Assembly: GCA_041738935.1 (NCBI GenBank)
Contig: JBGSOV010000002.1
Span: forward strand, 62,001-126,000
Direction: 5' to 3'
Source of the DNA: JBGSOV01 sp041738935
GTDB lineage: Bacteria > Patescibacteriota > Gracilibacteria > CAIRYL01 > GCA-016699755
DNA: 64,000 nt
Below are positions 34,996 to 44,381 of the stretch, in pieces. The stretch's first letter is position 1; each line of letters begins with the position of its first letter. The notes below the pieces were generated by a model. That model was given only the letters and a program-made list of their open reading frames with translations, searched no databases and was not told the DNA's origin. The position numbers and the translations under genes are program-made.

Positions 34996-35940
34996 ATGCT
35001 TTTTCAATTTCGCTTGGATATTATTGCTGCGCTGCCACAAGGATACACATGGGCGTTCTTTATTATTGCGCTCCTTTCGAGTCTCGGATATGCAATCCAA
35101 GGAACCTTACTCGCACAATATGCGCGATTGTTTGATCCATTTTTGGTGACTTCGTGCCGTAATCTTGCTTTTATTTTTACGCTGTCACCACTCTTGCTCC
35201 TTGCGCCACCCGGAAGCTTACAATCTCTTGCTCCACATTTTCCTTTGCTGCTCCTTGCTGCTTTTTTTGGTGCTTTGGGTGTCACCTTTATTTATGCATC
35301 CCAACGAGCTTTTCCTGTTGGCGTGGTATCGGGATTTCAGCAAATGCTACAAGTGTGGATGTTGATTTTTGGCTATCTGTTTTTACAAGAACGGATTGGA
35401 ATATTGCCGGCAGTGGCGATATCGATTATCATGGGCGGAGTATTATTTTTGGCACTTCAAAAATCGTCATTACCCCATTTGAATCAAGTAAAACCCTTTC
35501 ATCTTTTTCTTGTTTTCCTTTTTCCATTGTTGCAGGCACTTGGATTTTTTCTCATTGCCATTATCGGTCGTGAAACAAATCTGCTTGCTGCCGGATATGC
35601 GTGGGAGTTTTTGATTGGAGTTTTTGCTTTTGCAATTTTCTTAATTCGTAAGTTTTTGAACAAATCTCCAATCCTAAGCCCCAAGCAAAAATTTCGCATA
35701 AAAGATGCATTCTGGATTGCTGTCATCGGAACAGGTACTCTGTTTGGTACTGGTGGTACGATGATTCTCTATGGACTTGCTTCTCCGGGTGTTTCGCAAA
35801 CAGTAATTAGTGCTCTTCAAATTGTCATTATTTGTCTTCTTGCTATCTGGCTTTATGGCGAATATCTCAAGAAGAAGCAGTGGCTCGCAATGACCGTAAT
35901 TGTTATTGGACTTATTCTGCTCAAGCTTGCGACTGGTTGA
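34996..35940 (+). CDS. EamA/DMT-family transporter, copy 1
   Basis: This 314-residue protein has about ten membrane helices in two fivefold halves, the EamA (drug/metabolite transporter) layout. It is clearly paralogous to the gene at 58482: both share ALPQGYTW, YAIQGTLLA or YAVQGTLVA, RLFDPFLVTSCRNL or RRFDPLLVTSCRNL, and SPGVSQT or SPGVGQT. The substrate is unknown; relatives export amino acids or nucleotide-type metabolites. ATG at 34996 aligns with the paralogue. Convergent with secA across an inverted repeat. Confidence 0.85.
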   Translation: MLFQFRLDIIAALPQGYTWAFFIIALLSSLGYAIQGTLLAQYARLFDPFLVTSCRNLAFIFTLSPLLLLAPPGSLQSLAPHFPLLLLAAFFGALGVTFIYASQRAFPVGVVSGFQQMLQVWMLIFGYLFLQERIGILPAVAISIIMGGVLFLALQKSSLPHLNQVKPFHLFLVFLFPLLQALGFFLIAIIGRETNLLAAGYAWEFLIGVFAFAIFLIRKFLNKSPILSPKQKFRIKDAFWIAVIGTGTLFGTGGTMILYGLASPGVSQTVISALQIVIICLLAIWLYGEYLKKKQWLAMTVIVIGLILLKLATG

Positions 35941-35960
35941 CTAATTTTTCCTACCGAACA

Positions 35961-36006
35961 AGCAAGAAGTTTTTATAGAGATTATAAAAAATCTATACTT
36001 CTTGCT
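35961..36006. repeat. Long inverted repeat between convergent EamA and secA genes
   Basis: AGCAAGAAG (35961-35969) pairs with CTTCTTGCT (35998-36006), with an inner pair TATAGA (35974-35979) and TCTATA (35992-35997). The downstream arm covers the last codons of secA. It probably acts as a transcription barrier for both genes, although no U-tract follows. Confidence 0.45.
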
Positions 36007-38686
36007 GCCCGTGACATTTCTTAAACTTTTTTCCGCTGCCGCAAGGACACGGATCATTACGTCCGACAAGCGGTGTGTCACTGCTTTTTGGCGCACCGCC
36101 ATCTGCCCGAATACGCTGTGTCACCGTAGCGGTTGGCGTTTGTGCAGAAGTCCCCGTAGAAGCAAAACTTGCAGATTCGCGATGCGGACCGGCACGCTCG
36201 ACGGTGTCGCGTGCGCTGAGCGCTTCGGCGATTTGCGCAGCGTTGGTCATGATATTTTGAGGTCTTTGTGCAGGCATTTCGTCGCCAAATTTGAGTTCGA
36301 TATTCATCTGCAACAATGTGCGAATAACCGTGCTCTCGATGTTGCTAAGAAGAGATCTAAATTTTTCAAAACCGAGCGATTGATATTCGTGGAGAGGGTT
36401 TTTTTGCGCATAACCAGCAAGCGAAACCTGCTCGCGCAGATGCGTCATTTCGTCAATATGCTCCATCCAAAACTGATCGATGGTGCGCAAGGTAACGACC
36501 CGCTCGGCTTGGCGAAAGTATTTGGGATCGGGCAAGGATTGCTCTTTTTCGTGGAAAACTTTCTGCAAAAATTCTTGCGCACGCGCGACAATCGCAGTAT
36601 CGGTCTCGAGTGTTTCAAATTCTTTAATCGTTGGCGCGTCTGTTTTGTGAATTGCACTTATACCTGCTTCAAAAGCCTCCAAATCGTATTGATGCGGCTC
36701 ACGTCCACGAATATGCAAGAGCGCAAGCGTTTGCACTTCGTTTTCGAGCCACTTAACAATTTCGTCATGAATATCGGCTTGATCCAAAATCTTGCGGCGG
36801 CGGCGATAGATAATTTCGCGCTGCTTGTTCATCACGTCGTCGTATTGCACCACATGTTTACGGACATCAAAGTGATGCCCTTCCACCTTCTTTTGCGCGG
36901 ATTCGATCGAATTGCTGATAAGTTTGTTTTCAATCGGCATATCATCCGGAATGCGCAGAGTGTCCATCATCCGTTGCAAACGATCCGAGCCAAAAAGGCG
37001 CATGAGCGAATCTTCGAGTGAAATAAAAAACTGTGTTTCGCCGGCGTCACCTTGGCGTCCGGCGCGTCCCCGCAGCTGATTGTCGATACGGCGCGATTCG
37101 TGCCGCTCGGAACCGAGAATACAAAGTCCGCCCAAATCTGCCACACCTTCACCGAGTTTGATGTCGGTTCCGCGTCCTGCCATATTGGTCGCAATCGTCA
37201 CAGCACCCATTTGTCCAGCTTGCGCTACAATTTCGGCTTCACGAGCATGATTTTTGGCATTCAAAATCTCATGACGGACACCTTCGCGTTTCAGGAGCTC
37301 CGACAATAATTCTGACCGTTCAATCGAAATCGTGCCAATAAGCACTGGTTGTCCAGTCGCATGTTTTTCTTTGACCTTTTGCGCAATCGCCATAAATTTG
37401 CCCCGCTCATTTTTGTACACTTGATCGTTGAGGTCTTTTCGCGTGACTTCGCGATTGGTCGGAATCACCGCGACTTCGAGCCCATAAATACGCAAAAATT
37501 CCTCCTCCTCCGTTTTGGCAGTACCAGTCATGCCAGCAAGCCGTTTGTACATACGAAAGTAATTTTGAAAAGTAATCGTGGCGAGTGTGCGACTTTCACG
37601 TTTGATCTCCACTCCTTCTTTCGCTTCGAGCGCTTGATGGAGTCCATCCGAATAGCGGCGTCCGGGCATCAGGCGTCCGGTAAATTCATCCACAATAATC
37701 ACTTCGTCATCTTTGACCACATAATCGACATCTTTCTGAAACACCGCTTGTGCTTTGAGCGCGGACTCGATGTGGTGAACTTCGGCAAAACCGGCATCGG
37801 TATAAATATTCTCGACACCCATGAGTTTTTCCATATGCTTGATTCCATCCTCGGTCAAAACCGCAGTTTTGCGCTTTTCATCAATCACAAAATCGTGGTC
37901 TTTGGTGAGCTGCTTCACGAGTAGGGCATATTTGCTGTATTTGGAGGTCGATTCTTCTGCTGGTGATGAAATAATCAGCGGCGTTCGGGCTTCGTCAATC
38001 AAAATCGAGTCGACTTCGTCTACGATAGCGAAATGCAAATCACGCTGTACGATATCGCGAGGAGCTGTCGCCATATTGTCGCGCAAATAATCAAAGCCAT
38101 ATTCGTTATTCGTGCCATAGGTAATATCGGCAGCGTAGGCATCGCGTCGCTCGCTCGGACTGACACCATGGATTACGATTCCGACACTCATTCCCAAAAA
38201 TTCGTAAAGCGCACGCATCCATTCGGCATCGCGTTTGGCGAGATAATCATTGACGGTTACAACATGCACGCCTTTGCCAGCGAGCGCTTCGAGATAGGTC
38301 GGCAACGAGGCGACGAGAGTTTTTCCTTCACCGGTTTTCATCTCCGAAATGCGTCCACTGTGGAGCATAATTCCGCCCAAAAGCTGAACATCAAACGGTA
38401 CCATCACCCATTTTTCTTCTTTGTTCGCGACCATAAAAGTTTTTCCGACAAGTCGACGACAGGCGTTTTTTACGACGGCAAACGCTTCGGGCAAGAGTGC
38501 GTCCGTGGTTTCGCCATTTGCAATACGATCTCTAAATTCTTGCGTTTTTGCCTTCAATTCTTCATCACTCAATTGTTGTAATTTTTCTTCGAGTACGTTG
38601 ATTTCGCTAATTGTTTTCCATTTGCTTTGGACAATTTTGCTCGTGGGATCGCCCATTATTTTTTGCAGGTAGGTGGTAAAGCTCAT
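35993..38686 (-). CDS. secA: Protein translocase motor SecA
   Basis: The ATPase that drives preproteins through SecYEG, 897 residues. Walker A is MKTGEGKT (116-123), the DEAD-type Walker B is in FAIVDEVDSILIDEARTPLI, and the second nucleotide-binding half carries TNMAGRGTDIKLG and RGRAGRQGD. The C-terminal zinc-binding SEC-C motif is complete (C880, C882, C891, H892 in DPCPCGSGKKFKKCHG), preceded by a Ser/Ala/Thr-rich linker. Full length and intact. It is divergent from pnp over a 420-bp gap. Confidence 0.98.
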   Translation of the reverse strand: MSFTTYLQKIMGDPTSKIVQSKWKTISEINVLEEKLQQLSDEELKAKTQEFRDRIANGETTDALLPEAFAVVKNACRRLVGKTFMVANKEEKWVMVPFDVQLLGGIMLHSGRISEMKTGEGKTLVASLPTYLEALAGKGVHVVTVNDYLAKRDAEWMRALYEFLGMSVGIVIHGVSPSERRDAYAADITYGTNNEYGFDYLRDNMATAPRDIVQRDLHFAIVDEVDSILIDEARTPLIISSPAEESTSKYSKYALLVKQLTKDHDFVIDEKRKTAVLTEDGIKHMEKLMGVENIYTDAGFAEVHHIESALKAQAVFQKDVDYVVKDDEVIIVDEFTGRLMPGRRYSDGLHQALEAKEGVEIKRESRTLATITFQNYFRMYKRLAGMTGTAKTEEEEFLRIYGLEVAVIPTNREVTRKDLNDQVYKNERGKFMAIAQKVKEKHATGQPVLIGTISIERSELLSELLKREGVRHEILNAKNHAREAEIVAQAGQMGAVTIATNMAGRGTDIKLGEGVADLGGLCILGSERHESRRIDNQLRGRAGRQGDAGETQFFISLEDSLMRLFGSDRLQRMMDTLRIPDDMPIENKLISNSIESAQKKVEGHHFDVRKHVVQYDDVMNKQREIIYRRRRKILDQADIHDEIVKWLENEVQTLALLHIRGREPHQYDLEAFEAGISAIHKTDAPTIKEFETLETDTAIVARAQEFLQKVFHEKEQSLPDPKYFRQAERVVTLRTIDQFWMEHIDEMTHLREQVSLAGYAQKNPLHEYQSLGFEKFRSLLSNIESTVIRTLLQMNIELKFGDEMPAQRPQNIMTNAAQIAEALSARDTVERAGPHRESASFASTGTSAQTPTATVTQRIRADGGAPKSSDTPLVGRNDPCPCGSGKKFKKCHGQQEV

Positions 38687-39068
38687 TTTTGTTCAAATTT
38701 ATTCCGCGCAATACTATCAGTTTTGTGAGAAAAAAGCGAATTCGGTTTCGCTGTAAAATCCAGTCCGATATCTTCTTTTTAGTATGGTGCCTCTTTGTGC
38801 TTGGAGCACGGTAGTGCATCTCCTTGCTTCTCAATCCGCTTTGTATGTAGTTGTTTGATTTTTTGAAAATATCTTTTAATAAAATATTAACCCTGTTTTA
38901 TCTGACTAATTCGGCGTTTACTCTTCCGCCATTTTGTGGCAGACTCATTTCCGAGCACTTTTCCATGCAAATAAGGAACCAAGGAAAGCAAGATGCTTGA
39001 GCGCTTATTGTCATCAAATTCTGCACTGAGTGTTCGATTGTCTCGCTTTCTCCAAGGAATCCGTTTGA
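38687..39068. other. Divergent intergenic region between secA and pnp
   Basis: About 380 bp without a convincing gene. It must hold the promoters of secA (minus) and pnp (plus). An AT-rich block near 38855-38890 (TTGATT, then TAAAAT about 19 bp later) is a weak promoter candidate for pnp. An in-frame ATG at 38993 would add 38 residues to PNPase, but these do not resemble the family and cover the leader hairpin. Confidence 0.45.
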
Positions 39069-39095
39069 AAAGAAATGTGTCTCGCACATTTCTTT
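39069..39095 (+). promoter_or_regulatory. Leader hairpin just upstream of pnp
   Basis: AAAGAAATGTG (39069-39079) and CACATTTCTTT (39085-39095) form a perfect 11-bp stem with the 5-base loop TCTCG, ending 11 bases before the pnp ATG. In E. coli a leader stem upstream of pnp is cut by RNase III and mediates PNPase autocontrol; this stem is well placed for a similar role, or for hiding the initiation region. Inference from position and structure. Confidence 0.6.
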
Positions 39096-39106
39096 CTTTT
39101 ATCTTT

Positions 39107-41209
39107 ATGAATACCGAACAGGTTTTCACCTTTGACCTTCATGGCAAAGAGCTCACGATTCGTACGGGCAAACTCGCGCAAATGGCGAATGGCTCGGTTG
39201 TCGCGCAAATGGGCGGCACATATGTTTTGGCAACCGCTGTTATGAGCGGCAAGGCGCGCGATGGCATCGATTTTTTACCACTCATGGTAAATTATCAAGA
39301 AAAATATTATGCCGCTGGTATGATTAAAAGCAGTCGCTTTCAGAAGCGCGAAACTCGTCCTGCTGATGACAAAATCCTCATGGGACGCGTGATTGATCGC
39401 CAGATTCGTCCGCTTTTTCCGAAACATATTCGTCACGATATTCAAGTCATGGCGACGACACTTTCGTACGATCGCGAAAACGAGCACGACATGCTCGCTG
39501 GTATTGGTGCGAGCGCGGCACTCGCGATTTCGGATATTCCGTGGAACGGTCCAACCGCCAATGTGCGTGTGGGACTGATTGACGGGCAACTTGTCCTTAA
39601 TCCGACTCCGCAAGAGCGCGAAGTTTCAACACTCAACCTCGTTGTTGCCGCCGATGCCAACGAAGTGATTATGATCGAAGCTGGCGCTCTAGAGGTCAGC
39701 GAAGCGGAGATGATGCGCGCCATCGAATTTGGTCGTGAGTGGTCGGGTAAGATTTCACTCTTTATCAAGTCGATTGCCGACAAAATCGGCAAACCCAAAA
39801 TCGTCGTACCAGCACCCGAAAAAGACACCGAACTCGAACAATTTGTCGCCGATAACTTTACTCAAGAGATGCAAGACTGCATTTACAACATGCCTGGCAA
39901 GTTAGCGCGGTTCGCTCGTAAAGCCGCAATTGCTGAAGGAGCGAAAAAAGTTGTTCTCGAAAAATTTGGTGAAGATCGCGACATGTCTCAATTTGGTGAA
40001 GCATTTAATACTTTATTCTCAAACATTATCCGCAAATCAATCCTCGAAAAAGAAGAACGCATCGCTGGTCGAAAACTGACCGAAATCCGTCCACTCAATT
40101 GCGAAGTTTCACTCTTCCCACGCGTGCATGGCTCTGGTCTTTTTCAGCGCGGCGAAACGCAAGGACTTTCGATCGCAACACTCGCCTCACCTGGGAACGA
40201 ACTGATTCAAGATGGTATCGAAGGCGAAGCCAAAAAACACTATATGCACCATTACAATTTCCCACCGTTTTCTGTCGGCGAAGCGAGTAATCGCCTCTTT
40301 ACAGGCAATCGCGAAATTGGTCACGGTGCGCTTGCCGAAAAAGCGTTGGAGCCGGTTTTGCCAGAGCGCAAAGACTTTCCGTATGTTATTCGTGTCGTGA
40401 GCGAGATTTTGCAATCCAATGGCAGTAGCTCGATGGCAGCAACTTGCGGCAGCACACTCGCGCTCATGGACGCTGGCGTGCCAATCAAATCGCCAGTCGC
40501 AGGAATCGCTATGGGACTGATGACCGACAAAGCTACAGGCAACTTCAAAGTCCTCAGCGATATTCAAGACGAAGAAGACTCGGGCGGAGATATGGACTTC
40601 AAGGTCGCTGGTACTGCCAAAGGAATCACTGCGATTCAGATGGATATCAAAATCACCGGTATCTCACTCGAAATCTTCCGCACCGCCCTCGAACAAGCGC
40701 GCACTGGACGACTCGAAATCTTGGAGGCGATGCTGAAGGCGATTGCTGCTCCACGCGCCAATACTTCTGAATATGCTCCACGCCTGATTGTCATGAACAT
40801 TAAGCCCGAAAAGATTCGCGAAGTTATCGGCAAAGGCGGCGAAGTTATCAACAAGATTATTGCCGAGACTGGCGCCGAAATTAATATCGAAGACGATGGC
40901 ACAATTTATGTTTCTTCCGTCGACGAAGAGTCCGCAATGCGCGCAAAAGCTTGGATCGAATCAATTGTCGCAGAGCCAGAAATTGGCAAAATCTACGACG
41001 CTAAAGTTGTTCGTATCGAAGAATACGGCGCTTTTGTCGAAATCATGCCGGGCACGCAAGGACTGGTGCATGTTTCGCAGATTTCTAACGAGCGTGTCGA
41101 AAATGTAAGCGATTATCTCAAAGTCGGACAAGCGATTCGTGTAAAACTGAGCGAAGTTGACAATCAAAATCGTCTCAAGCTTGTGATGAAGGGCGTTCCA
41201 CAAGAATAA
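39107..41209 (+). CDS. pnp: Polyribonucleotide nucleotidyltransferase (PNPase)
   Basis: Phosphorolytic 3'-5' exoribonuclease of 700 residues. It has two RNase PH domains, the second catalytic one with SNGSSSMAATCGSTLALMDAG in parts and DEEDSGGDMDFKVAGT. A KH domain follows (IKPEKIREVIGKGGEVINKI) and then an S1 domain (AKVVRIEEYGAFVEIMPGTQGLVHVSQIS). All parts are intact. ATG at 39107 matches the usual PNPase start (QVFTFDLHGKELTIRTGKLA). A C/T-rich tract and a hairpin precede it; a strong terminator follows. Confidence 0.98.
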   Translation: MNTEQVFTFDLHGKELTIRTGKLAQMANGSVVAQMGGTYVLATAVMSGKARDGIDFLPLMVNYQEKYYAAGMIKSSRFQKRETRPADDKILMGRVIDRQIRPLFPKHIRHDIQVMATTLSYDRENEHDMLAGIGASAALAISDIPWNGPTANVRVGLIDGQLVLNPTPQEREVSTLNLVVAADANEVIMIEAGALEVSEAEMMRAIEFGREWSGKISLFIKSIADKIGKPKIVVPAPEKDTELEQFVADNFTQEMQDCIYNMPGKLARFARKAAIAEGAKKVVLEKFGEDRDMSQFGEAFNTLFSNIIRKSILEKEERIAGRKLTEIRPLNCEVSLFPRVHGSGLFQRGETQGLSIATLASPGNELIQDGIEGEAKKHYMHHYNFPPFSVGEASNRLFTGNREIGHGALAEKALEPVLPERKDFPYVIRVVSEILQSNGSSSMAATCGSTLALMDAGVPIKSPVAGIAMGLMTDKATGNFKVLSDIQDEEDSGGDMDFKVAGTAKGITAIQMDIKITGISLEIFRTALEQARTGRLEILEAMLKAIAAPRANTSEYAPRLIVMNIKPEKIREVIGKGGEVINKIIAETGAEINIEDDGTIYVSSVDEESAMRAKAWIESIVAEPEIGKIYDAKVVRIEEYGAFVEIMPGTQGLVHVSQISNERVENVSDYLKVGQAIRVKLSEVDNQNRLKLVMKGVPQE

Positions 41210-41228
41210 ATTCCCACATCAAAAAACG

Positions 41229-41262
41229 AAAGAGCGTTTACGAAGGTGGACGCTCTTTTTAT
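41229..41262. terminator. Intrinsic terminator after pnp
   Basis: AAAGAGCGTTTAC (41229 on) pairs with GTGGACGCTCTTT around loop GAAG, with two G-U pairs, and continues into a T-run. A-runs on the other side let it serve the convergent DUF389 gene too. Confidence 0.85.
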
Positions 41263-42012
41263 TTATGTATTTTTGGTTTGATCGAGCTGTTGCACAGTTT
41301 CGGCACCGGCTGTTTTTTGCGAAAAACCAAGAATCATAAACGCAATCACTGATCCCAAAATAATTAGCAGAAGATTAAAAATAAACAGGAGCGAAAAGAG
41401 GTCAAATTCGGCCACTTCGCCCATGCCCAGCAATATTCCAAAAAAACTCACAAAAGGAATCAGCGAAACTGCAATCGCGACGCCAACAAGATTCAGTTGA
41501 TTTGTCGGGCGCAGCCACGCGTATACTCCCGAAAATCCCGAGATAAATGCCGCAAGTGACAGATAGAGATTGTGACTGCGGAATTTTTCCAAAAATACAC
41601 TTATATCAATTGTTTGTCCGGTAAGCATAAAAATCTTAACAGCAATTGCCGAAAGGATGATGACGAAGAGCATCGCTCCAACAAGACTCTTGATCGAGTA
41701 GAGTACGAGGCGCACATTCATCAGCGAAATACCGGCAGCTATCGCCAAGACTGGATTGATCAGCGGTGCGAGAACCATCGCGCCAATCAAGATGGCGGTG
41801 TCGTTCAGTAAAATTCCCAAAGTGGCGAGCAACCCAGACAGCCCGCACATCACAAAAAAATTCAATTTGAGGCGCGAACTGGTGATAAGCTGCTCGACCG
41901 CTTCGCGTGCGCGCTTGTTCTTTTCGTAATAATCGGGATTAAACATCCTGCCGATTCGCATCGATCCGGTTGTCTTGCCCAGCCCGAAAAATGTTTTTTT
42001 ATGTTTGAACAT
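41263..42012 (-). CDS. DUF389 membrane protein
   Basis: This 249-residue protein has a short polar N-terminus and about six membrane helices. The DUF389 hallmark LNDTAILIGAMVLAPLINPVLAIA is near residues 65-90, with a later VGVAIAVSLIPF. Molecular function of the family is not established. ATG at 42012 removes 22 unconserved residues of the longer frame. It lies downstream of tyrS on the same strand behind a hairpin. Confidence 0.82.
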   Translation of the reverse strand: MFKHKKTFFGLGKTTGSMRIGRMFNPDYYEKNKRAREAVEQLITSSRLKLNFFVMCGLSGLLATLGILLNDTAILIGAMVLAPLINPVLAIAAGISLMNVRLVLYSIKSLVGAMLFVIILSAIAVKIFMLTGQTIDISVFLEKFRSHNLYLSLAAFISGFSGVYAWLRPTNQLNLVGVAIAVSLIPFVSFFGILLGMGEVAEFDLFSLLFIFNLLLIILGSVIAFMILGFSQKTAGAETVQQLDQTKNT

Positions 42013-42092
42013 CCGCCTATTGTAACGGATTTCTTTGTAAATCTCAATGGTGGATTCACACAAATGAACATAATTCATTCAGCCCCACCCAA

Positions 42093-42113
42093 CCTCCCCC
42101 GACATCGGGGAGG
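42093..42113. repeat. GC-rich hairpin between tyrS and the DUF389 gene
   Basis: CCCCGA-CA-TCGGGG (42097-42110) with flanking CCT and AGG pairs and one bulged C makes a 9-bp stem just past the tyrS stop. No U-tract follows in the direction of tyrS, though TTTTATT lies on its plus-strand 3' side. Similar in type to the G/C-run hairpin at 15104. Confidence 0.45.
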
Positions 42114-42118
42114 AGCTT

Positions 42119-43294
42119 TTATTCCGCAACAAATTTCACAAACTTGCGCTTGCCGACTTGCAAGACTTTTGGATCGTCATTGATTAAAATCGGCTCATCG
42201 AGTTGATTATATTTAATGTCGTCGATTTTCACCGCACCTTCGCCGATCTTGCGGCGGGCTTCGCTATTGCTGACGCAGAGTTCCGATTTTATCACGAGAT
42301 CAAGCAACGGATATTCGCCTTGCGCCAGTTTCATCTCCGCAATATCGCTCGGGAGTCCGCCTTGGGCGAACACATTTAAAAACTCTTCGCGAGCCTTATG
42401 CGCCGCTTTTTCATCATGCAGCATCGTCGTAATTTCTTCGGCAAGTTGCAGCTTGGCATCACGTGGATGTCCAGCAAGGAGTTGATCAATATCGTGACGA
42501 CTGAGGTCCGTCAAAAGCTCAAAATACTTACTCATCAAATGATCGGGAATCGACATTGTTTTGCCAAAGATTTGCTTGGACGATTCCATTACGCCAATGT
42601 AGTTGTCGAGCGATTTACTCATTTTTTCCACGCCGCTCGTGCCTTCCAAAATCGACATCGTCATGATATTTTGCGGTGTCATTCCGTAAGCTTCTTGGAT
42701 TTTGCGCCCCGCCATTAGATTAAACAGCTGATCGGTGCCACCAAGTTCGACATCGGCTTTGATTGCAACCGAATCGTAGCCCTGCATCAGCGGATAGAAA
42801 AACTCGACCATATTGATATCACGATTATTCTTCAGCCGCTCTTGGAACATATCGCGCTGAATCATCTGCGACACCGTAAAGCTCCCTGCGAGCTTCAAAA
42901 TATCTTCAAAATTCATCTTTGCGAGCCAATCACCGTTTTTCACCACTTCCGTTTTCGATATATCGAGCACTTTGCCCGCTTGCTCCAAATACGACTGCAT
43001 ATTCTTATTTATTTCCGCATCAGTCAGGGGTTGGCGCATTTTGTCTTTGCCGGTTGGATCACCGATTTTTCCCGTAAACGTTCCAAAAAGAAGTACGACT
43101 TGATGTCCCAACTTTTGAAATTCTGCCAATTTTCTGAGCGCCACAAGATGTCCGAGATGGAGGTCAGAACCAGTTGGATCGATACCTAATTTGATTCGTA
43201 GTTTCTTTCCAAATCGCAATTTTTTCTCCAAATCAGCTTTAATATTTATTTCCACAACTCCTCGAATTAGTAATTGCTCGATTTTATCGTTCAT
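42119..43294 (-). CDS. tyrS: Tyrosyl-tRNA synthetase
   Basis: Class I aminoacyl-tRNA synthetase of 391 residues. The HIGH-type motif is HLGH (46-49) within IDPTGSDLHLGHLVAL. The tyrosine-site helix contains GGTDQLFNLMAGRKIQE, and KMSKS lies in GVEKMSKSLDNYIG. An S4-like RNA-binding domain at the C-terminus (SEARRKIGEGAVKIDD) completes it. This is the TyrZ-like bacterial branch with GGTDQ rather than GGSDQ. ATG at 43294 is chosen over the longer frame. It is divergent from the pseudouridine synthase gene with only 39 bp between starts. Confidence 0.95.
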   Translation of the reverse strand: MNDKIEQLLIRGVVEINIKADLEKKLRFGKKLRIKLGIDPTGSDLHLGHLVALRKLAEFQKLGHQVVLLFGTFTGKIGDPTGKDKMRQPLTDAEINKNMQSYLEQAGKVLDISKTEVVKNGDWLAKMNFEDILKLAGSFTVSQMIQRDMFQERLKNNRDINMVEFFYPLMQGYDSVAIKADVELGGTDQLFNLMAGRKIQEAYGMTPQNIMTMSILEGTSGVEKMSKSLDNYIGVMESSKQIFGKTMSIPDHLMSKYFELLTDLSRHDIDQLLAGHPRDAKLQLAEEITTMLHDEKAAHKAREEFLNVFAQGGLPSDIAEMKLAQGEYPLLDLVIKSELCVSNSEARRKIGEGAVKIDDIKYNQLDEPILINDDPKVLQVGKRKFVKFVAE

Positions 43295-43333
43295 TTCTGT
43301 AAAAATTCTTGTGTTTATTGTAGCCAAATTCTG

Positions 43334-44254
43334 GTGGAGAAAGCAAAACAAGTCGTAGTAAGTGAATCAAAACAGCGGCTTGATGATTTTGTTGCCGCAC
43401 ATTTTTCGATCACGCGTTCGCAATCTAAAAAGTTAATCGAACAAAAAATGGTTTTGCTCAATGACGAGGTTGTCAGCAAAGCCGGCTCACTCGTAAAAAA
43501 TGGCGACTGCGTCGTCGTCACGCTCCCTGACAAAATACAACCTTCTCTCGCCTCGGACCTGCCGTTGTCGATAGTTTTTGAAAATGCCAATCTGCTCATC
43601 GTCGACAAACCTGCCGGAATTGTGACGCATCCCGATGCCCATTACCAATCCGACTCACTCGTACAGCGCGTACTTGCACATACAGCGCTTTCATCCATTG
43701 GCTTGCCCGAGCGCCCAGGTGTGGTGCATCGACTCGACAAAGATACTTCGGGGCTTGTAATCTTCGCCAAAAATGATGCCGCACATCTCGCGCTCACCAA
43801 AATCTTCGCTGATCGAAAAATCGCCAAATATTATGTGGCACTTGTGCATGGCGGGAGCAAACTTCCCGACAGTGGCACCATCAATTCACCGATTGATCGC
43901 AATCCGCGTGACCGCAAAAAAATGGATGTCTCCGCTTCGGACAAAGCCAGGCACGCCCTTTCTCACTTCACCGTTCTGCAAAGGTTTCCGCAGGCGACTC
44001 TCGTCGAAGTCAAAATCGAAACCGGTCGCACGCATCAGATTCGTGTGCATTTTTCTGCCATCAATCATCCAGTTGTTGGCGATGTTACTTATGGAAATTC
44101 CAAACTCGACCGCCAGTTGGAAAAAATCTTAGAACACAAAATTCCCCGCATGATTCTTCATGCTCAAAGATTGCAATTCGTTTTGCCCGGCGAACAAGAA
44201 GCAAGAGAGTTTGTGGCGGAGGCTCCACCAGATATTGCTTCGTTTTTAGCGTAA
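43334..44254 (+). CDS. rluD: RluA/RluD-family pseudouridine synthase
   Basis: This 306-residue protein has an N-terminal S4 domain (QRLDDFVAAHFSITRSQSKKLIEQKMVLLN in parts) and a catalytic domain with HRLDKDTSG (132-140; catalytic Asp 135), KYYVALVHG and ETGRTHQIRVHF. It makes pseudouridine in RNA, most likely in 23S rRNA helix 69 if a true RluD; the exact site cannot be read from sequence. GTG at 43334 gives a sensible start; a longer frame from 43274 would run into the tyrS start region. Confidence 0.9.
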   Translation: MEKAKQVVVSESKQRLDDFVAAHFSITRSQSKKLIEQKMVLLNDEVVSKAGSLVKNGDCVVVTLPDKIQPSLASDLPLSIVFENANLLIVDKPAGIVTHPDAHYQSDSLVQRVLAHTALSSIGLPERPGVVHRLDKDTSGLVIFAKNDAAHLALTKIFADRKIAKYYVALVHGGSKLPDSGTINSPIDRNPRDRKKMDVSASDKARHALSHFTVLQRFPQATLVEVKIETGRTHQIRVHFSAINHPVVGDVTYGNSKLDRQLEKILEHKIPRMILHAQRLQFVLPGEQEAREFVAEAPPDIASFLA

Positions 44255-44381
44255 ACAATCGCGCTACCGCACGCCTTATTCTTGATTAAATTACAAGTTT
44301 CTGCTTGCGAACGAACCTATTTTTTTGTAGTTTGTCTCTTGATTGATAATTTTTCAATCACACCTTCTTTTTTTTATCAGC

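Noticed and set aside
38993..39106. N-terminal extension of PNPase by 38 residues from an in-frame ATG
   Set aside because: The extra residues do not resemble PNPase, they cover the perfect leader hairpin, and the ATG at 39107 matches the family start.
44340..44360. GATTGA...TCAATC hairpin before the lipoprotein gene
   Set aside because: Only a 6-bp AT-rich stem; it could occur by chance and nothing ties it to regulation.
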